64,000 nt of DNA from Pseudomonas laurylsulfativorans (GCF_002906155.1 NZ_MUJK01000005.1:1-64000), one strand, 5' to 3'. Shown: positions 1 to 7,716, numbered from the stretch's first letter. Notes: generated by a model not told the origin, from the letters alone. Program-made: numbers and translations.

Positions 1-65
1 CCCCCCCGCTGCCCCCTGTGATCGCCCACTAAGCTTTCACAGAGGGCTCATCGGAGATCATTGCC

Positions 66-1094
66 ATGAACAACGTAGCTATTGCCGCCATCGACCTCGG
101 AAAACATTCCTTTCATCTTCATGCTCAAGATGATCGCGGCCACGAGGTTCACCGCAGAAAGTTTACGCGCGCAGCACTCACCCAATATCTGGCGAAACTG
201 GAACCCTGCACCGTCGTGATGGAAGCCTGTGGCGGCGCCCATTTCATGGCGCAGGAAGTCGCCAAGCTGGGGCATACGCCCAAGCTTATTGCGCCACATC
301 TGGTACGCCCTTACGTGAAGAGCAACAAAAACGACTTCGCTGATGCCGAAGCGATCTGCGAGGCGGCGACCCGGCCCACAATGCGCTTCGTGCACCCCAA
401 AACCCAGGCTCAGCAGGCGCTGGCGATGCTCAATTCGGTTCGTGAGTCGTTCATCAAAGACCGTACCGCCACCGTCAATCGGATTCACGCAGCCCTGCTG
501 GAGGTGGGTATCAGCCTGGCTCCCGGCTTCAAATCCATCAAAGAGCTTCCAGCATTGCTTGAGATGAGTTCATTTTCCGGCTCCATCAAAAAAATTCTGA
601 TGGGGTTGCATGAGCACTTCAACTATCTGGATGGGAAGGTCAAAGCGCTGGACAAGGAGGTGGAATGCCAAGCAGCTGAAGATGATCTGGCGGCTCGTTT
701 GATGACCATGCCGTGTGTCGGCCCGATCACCTCCAGCGCCTTGGCTGCCGAGTTGGGCGATGGCAAACAGTTCAAATGCGGCCGAGGCTATGCGGCGTCG
801 ATCGGGCTGGTACCCAAACAGCACGGTACGGGCGATAAAACCGTGTTGCTCGGCATCAGTAAACGCGGCGATCGAAATCAGAGGCGCCTGCTCATCCAGT
901 GCGCCCGTGTGTACTTGATACAACTGGAACGACAGAAAGGCGCCTTGGCGGACTGGGTCCGCCAACTATTAGCTTCCCGCCATCACTCCAATCTCGTGGT
1001 CTGCGCACTGGCCAACAAGCTGGCAAGAATCGCCTGGGCGATAGCCGCACACCACACTGAATTCGATGCGGGGCCAGCCGCGATGAACGCCTGA
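66..1094 (+). CDS. IS110-family transposase
   Basis: A 342-residue transposase of the IS110 family, which moves DNA with an RNA-guided recombinase. The N-terminal RuvC-like DEDD domain shows D10 (in AAIDLGKHSFH), E53 (in VMEACGG) and D90/D93 (in KNDFADAEA). The C-terminal Tnp_20 part has a helix-hairpin-helix stretch (MPCVGPITS, about residue 214) and the AASIGLVP motif, whose S244 is the candidate catalytic serine. The protein looks intact. IS110-type elements lack ordinary terminal inverted repeats, and I could not fix the element ends. In P. putida, relatives such as ISPpu9 and ISPpu10 insert into REP sequences (established knowledge); here a REPIN lies about 250 bp downstream. Confidence 0.93.
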   Translation: MNNVAIAAIDLGKHSFHLHAQDDRGHEVHRRKFTRAALTQYLAKLEPCTVVMEACGGAHFMAQEVAKLGHTPKLIAPHLVRPYVKSNKNDFADAEAICEAATRPTMRFVHPKTQAQQALAMLNSVRESFIKDRTATVNRIHAALLEVGISLAPGFKSIKELPALLEMSSFSGSIKKILMGLHEHFNYLDGKVKALDKEVECQAAEDDLAARLMTMPCVGPITSSALAAELGDGKQFKCGRGYAASIGLVPKQHGTGDKTVLLGISKRGDRNQRRLLIQCARVYLIQLERQKGALADWVRQLLASRHHSNLVVCALANKLARIAWAIAAHHTEFDAGPAAMNA

Positions 1095-1341
1095 CCCCGC
1101 TGTCACCCGAGCACCACCCACCTGGTTTTGCGATGCTGGATAACTGATGACGTGAACGGCCAACCGGCCTGACGACAACCCTGGGCTCCTACACGGCTGT
1201 AAGGCCGTTCAACTAATTAGGGTCGTTGGGCATCGATTCTCATCGAGGCGCGGGGCGACACCCCCACTCAGACGCCGGATAGATGAAAGCAAGCCAAACA
1301 CGCATCAAATACAGTATTGCAGAAAAGGGGGTAACCATAGA
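1095..1341 (+). other. Non-coding right flank of the IS110 element (candidate bridge-RNA region)
   Basis: About 250 bp without a convincing gene between the transposase stop and the REPIN. IS110-family elements carry a structured guide (bridge) RNA in a non-coding end; in the IS1111-type subgroup that end lies downstream of the transposase. A short hairpin (CGGC, loop, GGCCG) is visible near 1192-1208. The RNA assignment is inference from family and position, and the right boundary of the element is not determined. Confidence 0.3.
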
Positions 1342-1441
1342 TGTAGGAGCGAGCTTGCTCGCGATAAACCTGAGAGCACCGCGGGGTGTCAACTTGGCAG
1401 CGTTATCCTTGACGACCATCGCGAGCAAGCTCGCTCCTACA
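1342..1441. repeat. REPIN (two inverted REPs, 100 nt)
   Basis: Starts TGTAGGAGCGAGCTTGCTCG and ends with the inverted copy CGAGCAAGCTCGCTCCTACA. The inner ~60 nt resemble those of the REPINs at 37590, 41269 and 44993. It lies between the IS110 element and yqgE, inside an upstream extension of the yqgE frame that is therefore not coding. Confidence 0.9.
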
Positions 1442-1507
1442 GATTTGCGCTATTTCCTGTGCATCCCCAGCTTGTCAGTTCGCCCCTCGAACGCCACACT
1501 AGCGCAC

Positions 1508-2080
1508 ATGAAAAACGTCAGCCCCAGCTACCTCAAGCATCAATTCCTGATCGCCATGCCACACATGGCCGACCCGAACTTTGCGCACACCTTGACCTAC
1601 ATCGTCGAGCACACGGCCAATGGGGCCATGGGGCTGGTGGTCAACCGTCCGCAAGAGCTGAGCCTGGCCGATATTCTTGAGCAATTGCGCCCGGATATCG
1701 AACCACCAGCGCTCTGCCAGCACGTGCCGATCTTTATCGGCGGCCCGGTGCAGACCGATCGCGGCTTCGTCCTGCACCCCAAGGGGCTGAGCTTCCAGGC
1801 AACCGTTGATCTGGAAGACGACTTATCCCTGTCGACCACCCAGGACATACTGTTCGCCATCGCTGACGGCGTCGGCCCGGCAAAAAGCCTGATTGCCCTC
1901 GGCTATGCCGGTTGGGAAGCCGGGCAACTGGAAGCCGAACTGGCGCAAAATGCCTGGCTGAACTGCCCGTTTGACGCAGACATCCTGTTCAACACCAGCA
2001 GCGAACTTCGCTTGGAAGCGGCGGCCAAGCACCTGGGCGTCAATCTCAGTCTGCTGACCAGCCAGGCGGGGCACGCCTGA
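1508..2080 (+). CDS. yqgE: YqgE/AlgH family protein (UPF0301)
   Basis: A 190-residue protein of the DUF179/AlgH family. It contains the family signatures LIAMPHMADPNF, EHTANGAMGLVVNRP and GGPVQTDRGFVLH, and the length fits. The molecular function is unresolved; in P. aeruginosa AlgH has been linked to alginate regulation. The reading frame stays open back to 1283, but that extension runs through a REPIN, so I chose the ATG at 1508, which begins MKNVSPSYLKHQF as in relatives. The stop overlaps the ruvX start by one base (TGATG), so the two genes are translationally coupled. Confidence 0.95.
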   Translation: MKNVSPSYLKHQFLIAMPHMADPNFAHTLTYIVEHTANGAMGLVVNRPQELSLADILEQLRPDIEPPALCQHVPIFIGGPVQTDRGFVLHPKGLSFQATVDLEDDLSLSTTQDILFAIADGVGPAKSLIALGYAGWEAGQLEAELAQNAWLNCPFDADILFNTSSELRLEAAAKHLGVNLSLLTSQAGHA

Positions 2081-2517
2081 TGGCCCTGCGGCTGATTCTC
2101 GGATTCGACTACGGCACCAAACAGATCGGCGTTGCGGTCGGCCAGGTCATTACCGGCCAGGCCCGCGAGCTGTGCACCCTGAAAGCGCAGAACGGCATCC
2201 CCGACTGGAACCAGCTCGAAGCCCTCATCAAAGAGTGGAAGCCCGATGCGGTGGTGGTCGGCCTGCCGTTGAACATGGACGGCACGCCCAGCGACATGTG
2301 CGCCCGCGCGGAAAAGTTCGCCCGGCGCCTGAACGGCCGCTTCAACCTGCCCTTTTATACCCACGATGAACGCCTGACCACCTTCGAGGCCAAGGGCGAA
2401 CGCCTGGCTCGTGGCGGCCAGAAAGGCAGTTACCGCGACAACCCGGTCGATGCCATCGCCGCCGCCCTGCTGCTGCAAGGCTGGTTGGACGAAAACACCG
2501 CGCTGTTTGAATCCTGA
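2080..2517 (+). CDS. ruvX: Putative pre-16S rRNA nuclease / Holliday junction resolvase YqgF
   Basis: A 145-residue RNase H-like nuclease. It begins ILGFDYGTKQIGVAVGQ, the first catalytic Asp of the YqgF fold; the central VVVGLPLNMDG and the later DERLTT and NPVDAIAAA stretches are also conserved. In E. coli YqgF matures the 5' end of 16S rRNA; an older annotation calls it a Holliday junction resolvase. The start overlaps the yqgE stop by one base. It precedes the pyr genes with a gap of about 80 bp. Confidence 0.95.
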   Translation: MALRLILGFDYGTKQIGVAVGQVITGQARELCTLKAQNGIPDWNQLEALIKEWKPDAVVVGLPLNMDGTPSDMCARAEKFARRLNGRFNLPFYTHDERLTTFEAKGERLARGGQKGSYRDNPVDAIAAALLLQGWLDENTALFES

Positions 2518-2595
2518 AGAGCCGCTGCGCGTCTCTCTTAGCTACAACCCGAGCCACTCCCGTACAAGCCGGCTCGGGCCCAAGAAGGAGCAACC

Positions 2596-3099
2596 ATGAG
2601 CCTGCCCAATCCCGCCGAACTGATCAGCCAGATGGCCACGCGCCTGAAGGCTCACCTGGAACACCGCGGCATCAGCGACCCGCGTTTCATCGGCATCCGT
2701 ACCGGTGGCGTCTGGGTAGCCCAGGCCCTGCTCAAGGAGCTGGGCAGCGATGAGCCCCTCGGCACCCTGGACGTATCCTTCTATCGCGACGATTTCAGCC
2801 AGAACGGCCTGCACCCACAGGTTCGCCCTTCGGCGCTGCCGTTCGAGATCGAAGGCCAGCACCTGGTGCTGATCGACGACGTGCTGATGAGCGGCCGGAC
2901 CATCCGCGCCGCCATGAACGAACTGTTCGACTATGGCCGCCCGGCCAGCGTGACGCTGGTGTGCATGCTGGACCTGGACGCCGGCGAACTGCCGATCCGC
3001 CCGAACGTGGTTGGCGCGACCCTGTCGCTGGCCGCCCACGAACGGGTGAAGCTGTCCGGCCCGGAGCTCGCGCTCGAACTGCAAGACCTCGCCCTTTAA
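2596..3099 (+). CDS. pyrR: Bifunctional pyrimidine regulator / uracil phosphoribosyltransferase PyrR
   Basis: A 167-residue type I phosphoribosyltransferase. The PRPP-binding loop is visible as VLIDDVLMSGRTIRAA (around residues 94-109), with FIGIRTGGVWVA near the N terminus. In Gram-positive bacteria PyrR is an RNA-binding attenuation regulator; in Pseudomonas it lies upstream of pyrB and has been implicated in control of pyr expression. An AAGGAG ribosome site (2584-2589) precedes the ATG. pyrB follows after about 27 bp, so the genes very probably form one operon. Confidence 0.95.
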   Translation: MSLPNPAELISQMATRLKAHLEHRGISDPRFIGIRTGGVWVAQALLKELGSDEPLGTLDVSFYRDDFSQNGLHPQVRPSALPFEIEGQHLVLIDDVLMSGRTIRAAMNELFDYGRPASVTLVCMLDLDAGELPIRPNVVGATLSLAAHERVKLSGPELALELQDLAL

Positions 3100-3126
3100 T
3101 TCGCCCTATTGAGAGTCCCCCTTGCG

Positions 3127-4131
3127 ATGACGCCTCTAGAAACCAAGCGCCCGCTGCAGCTCAATGATCAGGGCCAGCTGCGCCACTTCCTCTCGCTCGA
3201 CGGTTTGCGCCGCGAGCTGCTGACGGAAATCCTCGACACCGCCGACTCCTTCCTCGAAGTCGGCGCCCGGGCCGTGAAGAAAGTCCCGCTGCTGCGCGGC
3301 AAGACCGTGTGCAACGTGTTCTTCGAGAACTCGACCCGCACCCGCACGACCTTCGAACTGGCGGCCCAGCGGCTCTCGGCGGACGTGATCACCCTCAACG
3401 TGTCGACGTCGTCGGCGAGTAAGGGCGAAACCCTGCTCGACACCCTGCGTAACCTGGAAGCGATGGCCGCCGACATGTTCGTCGTGCGTCACGGTGATTC
3501 CGGTGCCGCGCACTTCATCGCCGAGCATGTCTGCCCGCAGGTGGCGATCATCAACGGCGGCGACGGCCGGCACGCGCACCCTACCCAGGGCATGCTCGAC
3601 ATGCTCACCATCCGCCGGCACAAGGGCAGTTTCGAAAACCTTTCGGTGGCCATCGTCGGCGACATCCTGCACTCGCGGGTCGCGCGCTCGAACATGCTGG
3701 CCCTGAAAACCCTCGGTTGCCCGGACATCCGCGTGATCGCGCCGAAAACCCTGCTGCCGATCGGCATCGAGCAATACGGCGTGAAGGTCTACACCGACAT
3801 GACCGAAGGCCTGAAAGATGTCGACGTGGTGATCATGTTGCGCCTGCAGCGTGAACGCATGACCGGCGGCCTGCTGCCGAGCGAAGGCGAGTTCTACCGC
3901 CTGTTCGGCCTGACCACCGCGCGCCTGGCCGGCGCCAAGCCCGATGCCATCGTGATGCACCCGGGGCCGATCAACCGTGGCGTGGAAATCGAGTCGGCGG
4001 TGGCTGACGGCCCGCACTCGGTGATCCTCAACCAGGTGACCTACGGGATCGCCATTCGTATGGCTGTGCTGTCCATGGCCATGAGCGGGCAGACTGCCCA
4101 GCGCCAATTCGAGCAGGAGAACGCCCAGTGA
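3127..4131 (+). CDS. pyrB: Aspartate carbamoyltransferase catalytic subunit
   Basis: Catalyses carbamoyl phosphate + L-aspartate to carbamoyl-aspartate, the committed step of pyrimidine synthesis. Visible motifs are FENSTRTRTTFE (carbamoyl-phosphate loop, residues 66-77), HPTQGMLDM and MHPGPINRGVE. The ATG at 3127 gives 334 residues (start MTPLETKRPLQLND), the usual Pseudomonas length; an ATG at 3109 would add six residues and is less likely. It overlaps the next gene by four bases (GTGA). In pseudomonads this chain assembles with PyrC' into a large class A ATCase rather than with a PyrI subunit. Confidence 0.97.
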   Translation: MTPLETKRPLQLNDQGQLRHFLSLDGLRRELLTEILDTADSFLEVGARAVKKVPLLRGKTVCNVFFENSTRTRTTFELAAQRLSADVITLNVSTSSASKGETLLDTLRNLEAMAADMFVVRHGDSGAAHFIAEHVCPQVAIINGGDGRHAHPTQGMLDMLTIRRHKGSFENLSVAIVGDILHSRVARSNMLALKTLGCPDIRVIAPKTLLPIGIEQYGVKVYTDMTEGLKDVDVVIMLRLQRERMTGGLLPSEGEFYRLFGLTTARLAGAKPDAIVMHPGPINRGVEIESAVADGPHSVILNQVTYGIAIRMAVLSMAMSGQTAQRQFEQENAQ

Positions 4132-5399
4132 AGCTCAGCATTCTCGGTGCCCGCGTGATCGATCCGGCCAGTGGCCTGGATCAAGTGACCGACATCCACA
4201 TTGAAGCCTGCAAAGTCGTCGCCCTTGGCGCTGCGCCAGCCGGCTTTGTCGCCGTCGACACGATCGACGCCAAAGGCCTGGTGGCCGCTCCCGGCCTGGT
4301 CGACCTCAACGTTGCCCTGCGCGAACCGGGCTACAGCCGCAAAGGCTCGATCGTCAGCGAGACCCGCGCGGCGGCGGCTGGCGGCGTGACCAGCCTGTGC
4401 TGCCCGCCAAAAACCAAACCGGTGCTGGACACCTCGGCGGTAGCCGAACTGATCCTCGACCGCGCCCGTGAGGCCGGCAACACCAAAGTCTTCCCGATTG
4501 GCGCCCTGAGCAAAGGCCTGGACGGTGAACAGCTTGCCGAGCTCGTGGCACTGCGCGATGCCGGTTGCGTGGCCTTCGGCAATGGCCTGGAGAGCTTCCG
4601 CAACACACGCACCCTATGCCGCGCACTGGACTACGCAGCGACCTTCGACCTGACGGTGATTTTCAACTCCCAGGATCACGACCTGGCCGAGGGTGGCCTG
4701 GCTCACGAAGGTCCGACCGCCAGCTTCCTTGGCTTGCCGGGCATTCCGGAAAGTGCCGAGACCGTCGCCCTCGCTCGGGACCTGTTGCTGGTTGAACAGA
4801 CTGGCGTACGCGCACACTTCAGCCAGCTCACCAGCGCCCGCGGCGTGGAGCTGATCGCCCAGGCCCAGGCCCGTGGCCTGAAGGTGACCGCGGATGTCGC
4901 CCTGTACCAGCTGATCCTGACCGACGAAGCTCTGATCGGCTTCAGCAGCCTGTATCACGTCCAGCCGCCGCTACGCACCCGCGCCGACCGCGAGGGCCTG
5001 CGCGCAGCGGTGAAATCGGGGGTGATCTCGGCTATCTCCAGTCACCACCAACCCCATGAGCGTGACGCCAAGCTGGCACCGTTCGGTGCGACCGAGCCAG
5101 GCATCAGCAGCGTTGAACTGCTATTGCCGCTGGCGATGACCTTGGTCGAAGACGGCCTGCTGGACCTGCCGACTCTACTCAAACGCCTGAGCACCGGCCC
5201 TGCCGACGCCTTGCGTTTGCCAGCAGGCAACCTGGCGGTGGGTGGCGCGGCGGACATCGTGCTGTTCGACCCTACGGCCTCCACCGTCGCCGGTGAAACC
5301 TGGTTGTCCAAGGGCGAGAACTGCCCGTTCATTGGGCATAGCCTGCCGGGTGTGGTGCGTTACACGCTGGTGGATGGGCGGATCAGCCACCAGGCGTAA
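4128..5399 (+). CDS. pyrC': Dihydroorotase-like PyrC' subunit of ATCase (inactive dihydroorotase)
   Basis: 423 residues of amidohydrolase fold, GTG start overlapping pyrB by four bases. In active dihydroorotases the first metal motif is D-x-H-x-H-x-R; here the same place reads D59-L-N61-V-A63-L-R65-E-P, so both metal-binding His are missing. This fits the known Pseudomonas pyrBC' arrangement, in which PyrC' is needed to assemble the ATCase holoenzyme but has no dihydroorotase activity. The 3' end of this gene (encoding RISHQA-stop) is present again as a fragment at 7238, beyond the bacteriocin cassette. Confidence 0.95.
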   Translation: MKLSILGARVIDPASGLDQVTDIHIEACKVVALGAAPAGFVAVDTIDAKGLVAAPGLVDLNVALREPGYSRKGSIVSETRAAAAGGVTSLCCPPKTKPVLDTSAVAELILDRAREAGNTKVFPIGALSKGLDGEQLAELVALRDAGCVAFGNGLESFRNTRTLCRALDYAATFDLTVIFNSQDHDLAEGGLAHEGPTASFLGLPGIPESAETVALARDLLLVEQTGVRAHFSQLTSARGVELIAQAQARGLKVTADVALYQLILTDEALIGFSSLYHVQPPLRTRADREGLRAAVKSGVISAISSHHQPHERDAKLAPFGATEPGISSVELLLPLAMTLVEDGLLDLPTLLKRLSTGPADALRLPAGNLAVGGAADIVLFDPTASTVAGETWLSKGENCPFIGHSLPGVVRYTLVDGRISHQA

Positions 5400-5490
5400 C
5401 ACTGTGGCGAGGGGGCTTGCCCCCTCACCACAATTACCGGCGCTGCGCATTGCGCACGGAAACCTGGTCATTCAACGTCCAGAAGTCATA
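5380..5490. repeat. Left direct repeat of the bacteriocin cassette
   Basis: A ~111 bp segment made of the last bases of pyrC', a GGCGAGGGGGCTTGCCCCCTC REP-type palindrome (about 5403-5432), and the 3' end of a TM2-domain gene on the minus strand (it would encode YDFWTLNDQVSVRNAQRR-stop). It matches 7238-7353 with scattered differences; the last 35 bp (5456-5490 against 7319-7353) are identical. The TM2 part here is only a remnant; the full gene is at 7297-7716. Confidence 0.9.
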
Positions 5491-5756
5491 TCGCCCTCCT
5501 GCCCCTCCTCCATTGCCTTTCCCCAAACAGCACATCCGCATCAAGAACATTTCTACAAGCGATGGCGAATATAACTATCCAACGAACAGAAATTTCTGGC
5601 TTCTCATCATCTGCGCGAAAGGAACTTCGCAACATACAGAAATAGCCTACAAAGTTATTGAATGCAGACTCAACACCCATCATTTAGTATAAAAACAGCA
5701 CAAGGAAAAATCACTACCCTCCCGAATACAATGATTGTACAAACAAGGAGCAATAC
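5491..5756. other. AT-rich region upstream of the bacteriocin gene
   Basis: Part of the pyrC'-bacteriocin gap of more than 300 bp. It is clearly richer in A and T than its surroundings. I see no gene. A possible -10 (TAGTAT, 5685-5690), a TTGTACAA palindrome (5734-5741) and a good AAGGAG ribosome site (5745-5750) are visible. A full LexA box (CTG-N10-CAG) was not found; only a CAG half-site lies near 5696. Confidence 0.5.
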
Positions 5757-6746
5757 ATGAAAAATGGACTTACCCTACCTCCTATCGTAACGAAAGGAAC
5801 AACGGGAAACTCAGGCGGCTTTACAGTTAATCCCGGATTCCGCTGGGGAGCCTATGCGACTGCAGATTGGCAGGGAGCCGGTGAAGCAATCATCACCAAC
5901 GACGGGCAAACCTACTCTTTACCCCTGTGCGATGGCACCGTCATTTCCTCAGCCGAAATGGATATGTTCCATGCCTGGCTAGAAATGAAAAGTGGTATAA
6001 AAGCCTTTACCTATGAACTGCAAATGGTGGGTAGAGCAGTTAACAACGACGCTTTTGGCGCCATTCAAGACCTTTGGAAAATCACGGAGAGTGACAACTA
6101 CCTACTAAATAATTCTTCGATCGTTACTCATGCCTACTTCAAAAACAAACTCGTAAATTTCAGTCTTGCCGATGCCTTCGCAGCGCAACAAAAACTAAGC
6201 AACCTAGACGCCCTGATCAAAGTAGCATCGACAAGCCTGTACAACATCAAGTATGAAACACAAACAACCGAGCTATCAGGGGGGACATTTAGCCCTGTCA
6301 AAGCATTCTCTCACTACCTATGGGGAAATGGAGAGAAGCTGCGAGTTGATATAAACAACATAGGCCTAAACGTACAGGCGAATGAAATTCCCCTGTTAGC
6401 CAACACTATCGCCAGCACCAGAGAATCCGGAAGGTATTTTTTATCTGACCCAAAAGTACCTTATGCCACTGAAAGCGACAGCAAAGTCACAGGATATTAT
6501 TTAGGTCGAATCACATTGAAAATCGAAGGAGACTTTACAAGGAAAGAAAACGGATCATGGGTTTTTGATGGAACTGCAAGAGCTTATACAGACACATACG
6601 ACTTCGACAAAAGTGACAGATCAACACTACCTGAGTTCTTAACCACAGCAGGCAGAGTATTCTCAGGAACGAAATATGAAATCGATATAACGGGAGAGCA
6701 AAAAATAAGACTAACGGGAACTGGCTTTCAGCCGGACCTGCACTAG
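5757..6746 (+). CDS. Colicin M-like bacteriocin (lipid II-degrading)
   Basis: 329 residues. The C-terminal ~150 residues resemble the colicin M catalytic domain: HYLWGNG (186-192), INNIGL, YLGRITLKIEG (248-258), NGSWVFDG (265-272), D279-T-Y281-D282-F and FSGTKYEI (302-309) correspond to HYLWGNG, IANIGL, YLGNITLKTEG, NGSWTYNG, DKYDF and FSGKEYQI of colicin M. That enzyme cleaves lipid II in the periplasm of sensitive cells. The His-Arg that ends the colicin M motif D-x-Y-D-x5-H-R is not preserved: here D287-R288 follows with one residue less. There is no Sec signal, as expected for a colicin. The N terminus (GLTLPPIV, residues 4-11) may act as a TonB box. Base composition is AT-rich, with AGA, ATA and AAA codons, indicating transfer. 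An immunity gene follows after 50 bp. Confidence 0.9.
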   Translation: MKNGLTLPPIVTKGTTGNSGGFTVNPGFRWGAYATADWQGAGEAIITNDGQTYSLPLCDGTVISSAEMDMFHAWLEMKSGIKAFTYELQMVGRAVNNDAFGAIQDLWKITESDNYLLNNSSIVTHAYFKNKLVNFSLADAFAAQQKLSNLDALIKVASTSLYNIKYETQTTELSGGTFSPVKAFSHYLWGNGEKLRVDINNIGLNVQANEIPLLANTIASTRESGRYFLSDPKVPYATESDSKVTGYYLGRITLKIEGDFTRKENGSWVFDGTARAYTDTYDFDKSDRSTLPEFLTTAGRVFSGTKYEIDITGEQKIRLTGTGFQPDLH

Positions 6747-6796
6747 ATTAGCCTGTTAGGGTTTCAAACCATCTACTGCACTCAGGAAGAGCCAAC

Positions 6797-7201
6797 ATGA
6801 AGACTCTCTACAAGCACCTAAACTACATCTACCCAGTGCTTTTAGCGATCACATCCAGTGTAGCAATATTTATTTTAGAAAATAATTTGAGCACAGGTTT
6901 TTACAACATAGATCGAGACTCAATTGGAATACCAATAGGTGCAGTCCTGATTGCCGGTTTAACATTACTTACACTTCATCTAATGCAAATGCTCTTATAC
7001 AAAAAAGCCCGCACACTCCGCACGCACGGAGTCTCAATAAAAGTATTAGCATTGATTATTGCATTTGCATCACTTGCGATTCTCGCTGACAGCATAAATT
7101 ACTGGGCCACTCCAAACCACCTCATCATTTCAACCTTATACAGCGTCAGTACAATTGCATTTGCAACACTTCAACTTCAGTTGCTAAAAGTATTTCAATA
7201 G
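6797..7201 (+). CDS. Probable bacteriocin immunity protein (PmiA-like, four TM helices)
   Basis: A 134-residue integral membrane protein with four hydrophobic segments (about residues 10-28, 44-67, 80-100 and 108-128) and no recognisable catalytic motif. It sits 50 bp behind the colicin M-like gene, on the same strand, with its own AGGAAG ribosome site (6784-6789) and the same AT-rich composition. Pseudomonas colicin M-like bacteriocins are known to be paired with four-helix inner-membrane immunity proteins (PmiA type), unlike the periplasmic Cmi of E. coli. Position, size and topology fit that role; I could not compare the sequence with PmiA directly, so immunity is a strong inference. Confidence 0.75.
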   Translation: MKTLYKHLNYIYPVLLAITSSVAIFILENNLSTGFYNIDRDSIGIPIGAVLIAGLTLLTLHLMQMLLYKKARTLRTHGVSIKVLALIIAFASLAILADSINYWATPNHLIISTLYSVSTIAFATLQLQLLKVFQ

Positions 7202-7237
7202 TCATTCACAGACTATGACTCAAGCAGACGAATAGCA

Positions 7238-7353
7238 GGATCAGTCACCAGGCGTAACACTCTGTGGCGAGGGGCAAGCCCCCTCGCCACATTTGATCAG
7301 CGACTCTGCGCGTTGCGAACGGAAACCTGGTCATTCAACGTCCAGAAGTCATA
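7238..7353. repeat. Right direct repeat of the bacteriocin cassette
   Basis: The second copy of the ~110 bp repeat. It starts with a leftover of the pyrC' end (GGATCAGTCACCAGGCGTAA), continues with a REP-type palindrome GGCGAGGGGCAAGCCCCCTC (about 7263-7292) and runs into the 3' end of the intact TM2 gene. Small differences from the left copy (CC against CT, GGCTT against GCAAG at the loop, TCAGCGACT against CCGGCG) show that the two copies are not freshly duplicated. Confidence 0.9.
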
Positions 7354-7716
7354 CAGCACCCCCAGAAAGAACAACCCGCCCGTCAGCAGGTACAGCAGCC
7401 CACTGATCCATTTCCCCTGATACATCCGGTGCACGCCAAACACCCCGAGAAACGTCAGCAGGATCCACGCCACGTTGTATTCGATGGGACCGGCGGTAAA
7501 CCGCAGGTCAGCCTCGCGATCCATCGCCGGGATCAGGAAAAGGTCGATCAGCCAGCCGATCCCCAGCAAGCCAAAGGTGAAGAACCAGATCGTCCCGGTC
7601 ACCGGCTTGCCGTAATAGAAGCGGTGAGCGCCGGTAAAACCGAAAATCCACAGCAGGTAACCGATCACTTTGCTGTGGGTGTCTTGCTGCGGAATAGTCT
7701 GTTGATAGGGGTTCAT
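7297..7716 (-). CDS. TM2 domain-containing membrane protein
   Basis: 139 residues with the ATG at 7716 (start MNPYQQTIPQQD), preceded by a GAGG ribosome site; the frame is open 13 codons further but without support. Two copies of a TM2-like unit are visible: GYLLWIFGFTGAHRFYYGK and LLTFLGVFGVHRMYQGKW, each a hydrophobic helix followed by the HR-(F/M)-Y-x-G-K turn, and each followed by a second helix. The function of bacterial TM2 proteins is unknown. The last ~16 codons are duplicated at 5444-5490 on the far side of the bacteriocin cassette. Confidence 0.88.
   Translation of the reverse strand: MNPYQQTIPQQDTHSKVIGYLLWIFGFTGAHRFYYGKPVTGTIWFFTFGLLGIGWLIDLFLIPAMDREADLRFTAGPIEYNVAWILLTFLGVFGVHRMYQGKWISGLLYLLTGGLFFLGVLYDFWTLNDQVSVRNAQSR

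Noticed and set aside
1283..1507. N-terminal extension of YqgE by 75 residues
   Set aside because: The stretch is a REPIN and spacer; homologues start at the ATG at 1508.
5640..5756. LexA (SOS) box before the bacteriocin gene
   Set aside because: No CTG-N10-CAG; only one half-site is seen. Control by SOS is possible but unsupported here.
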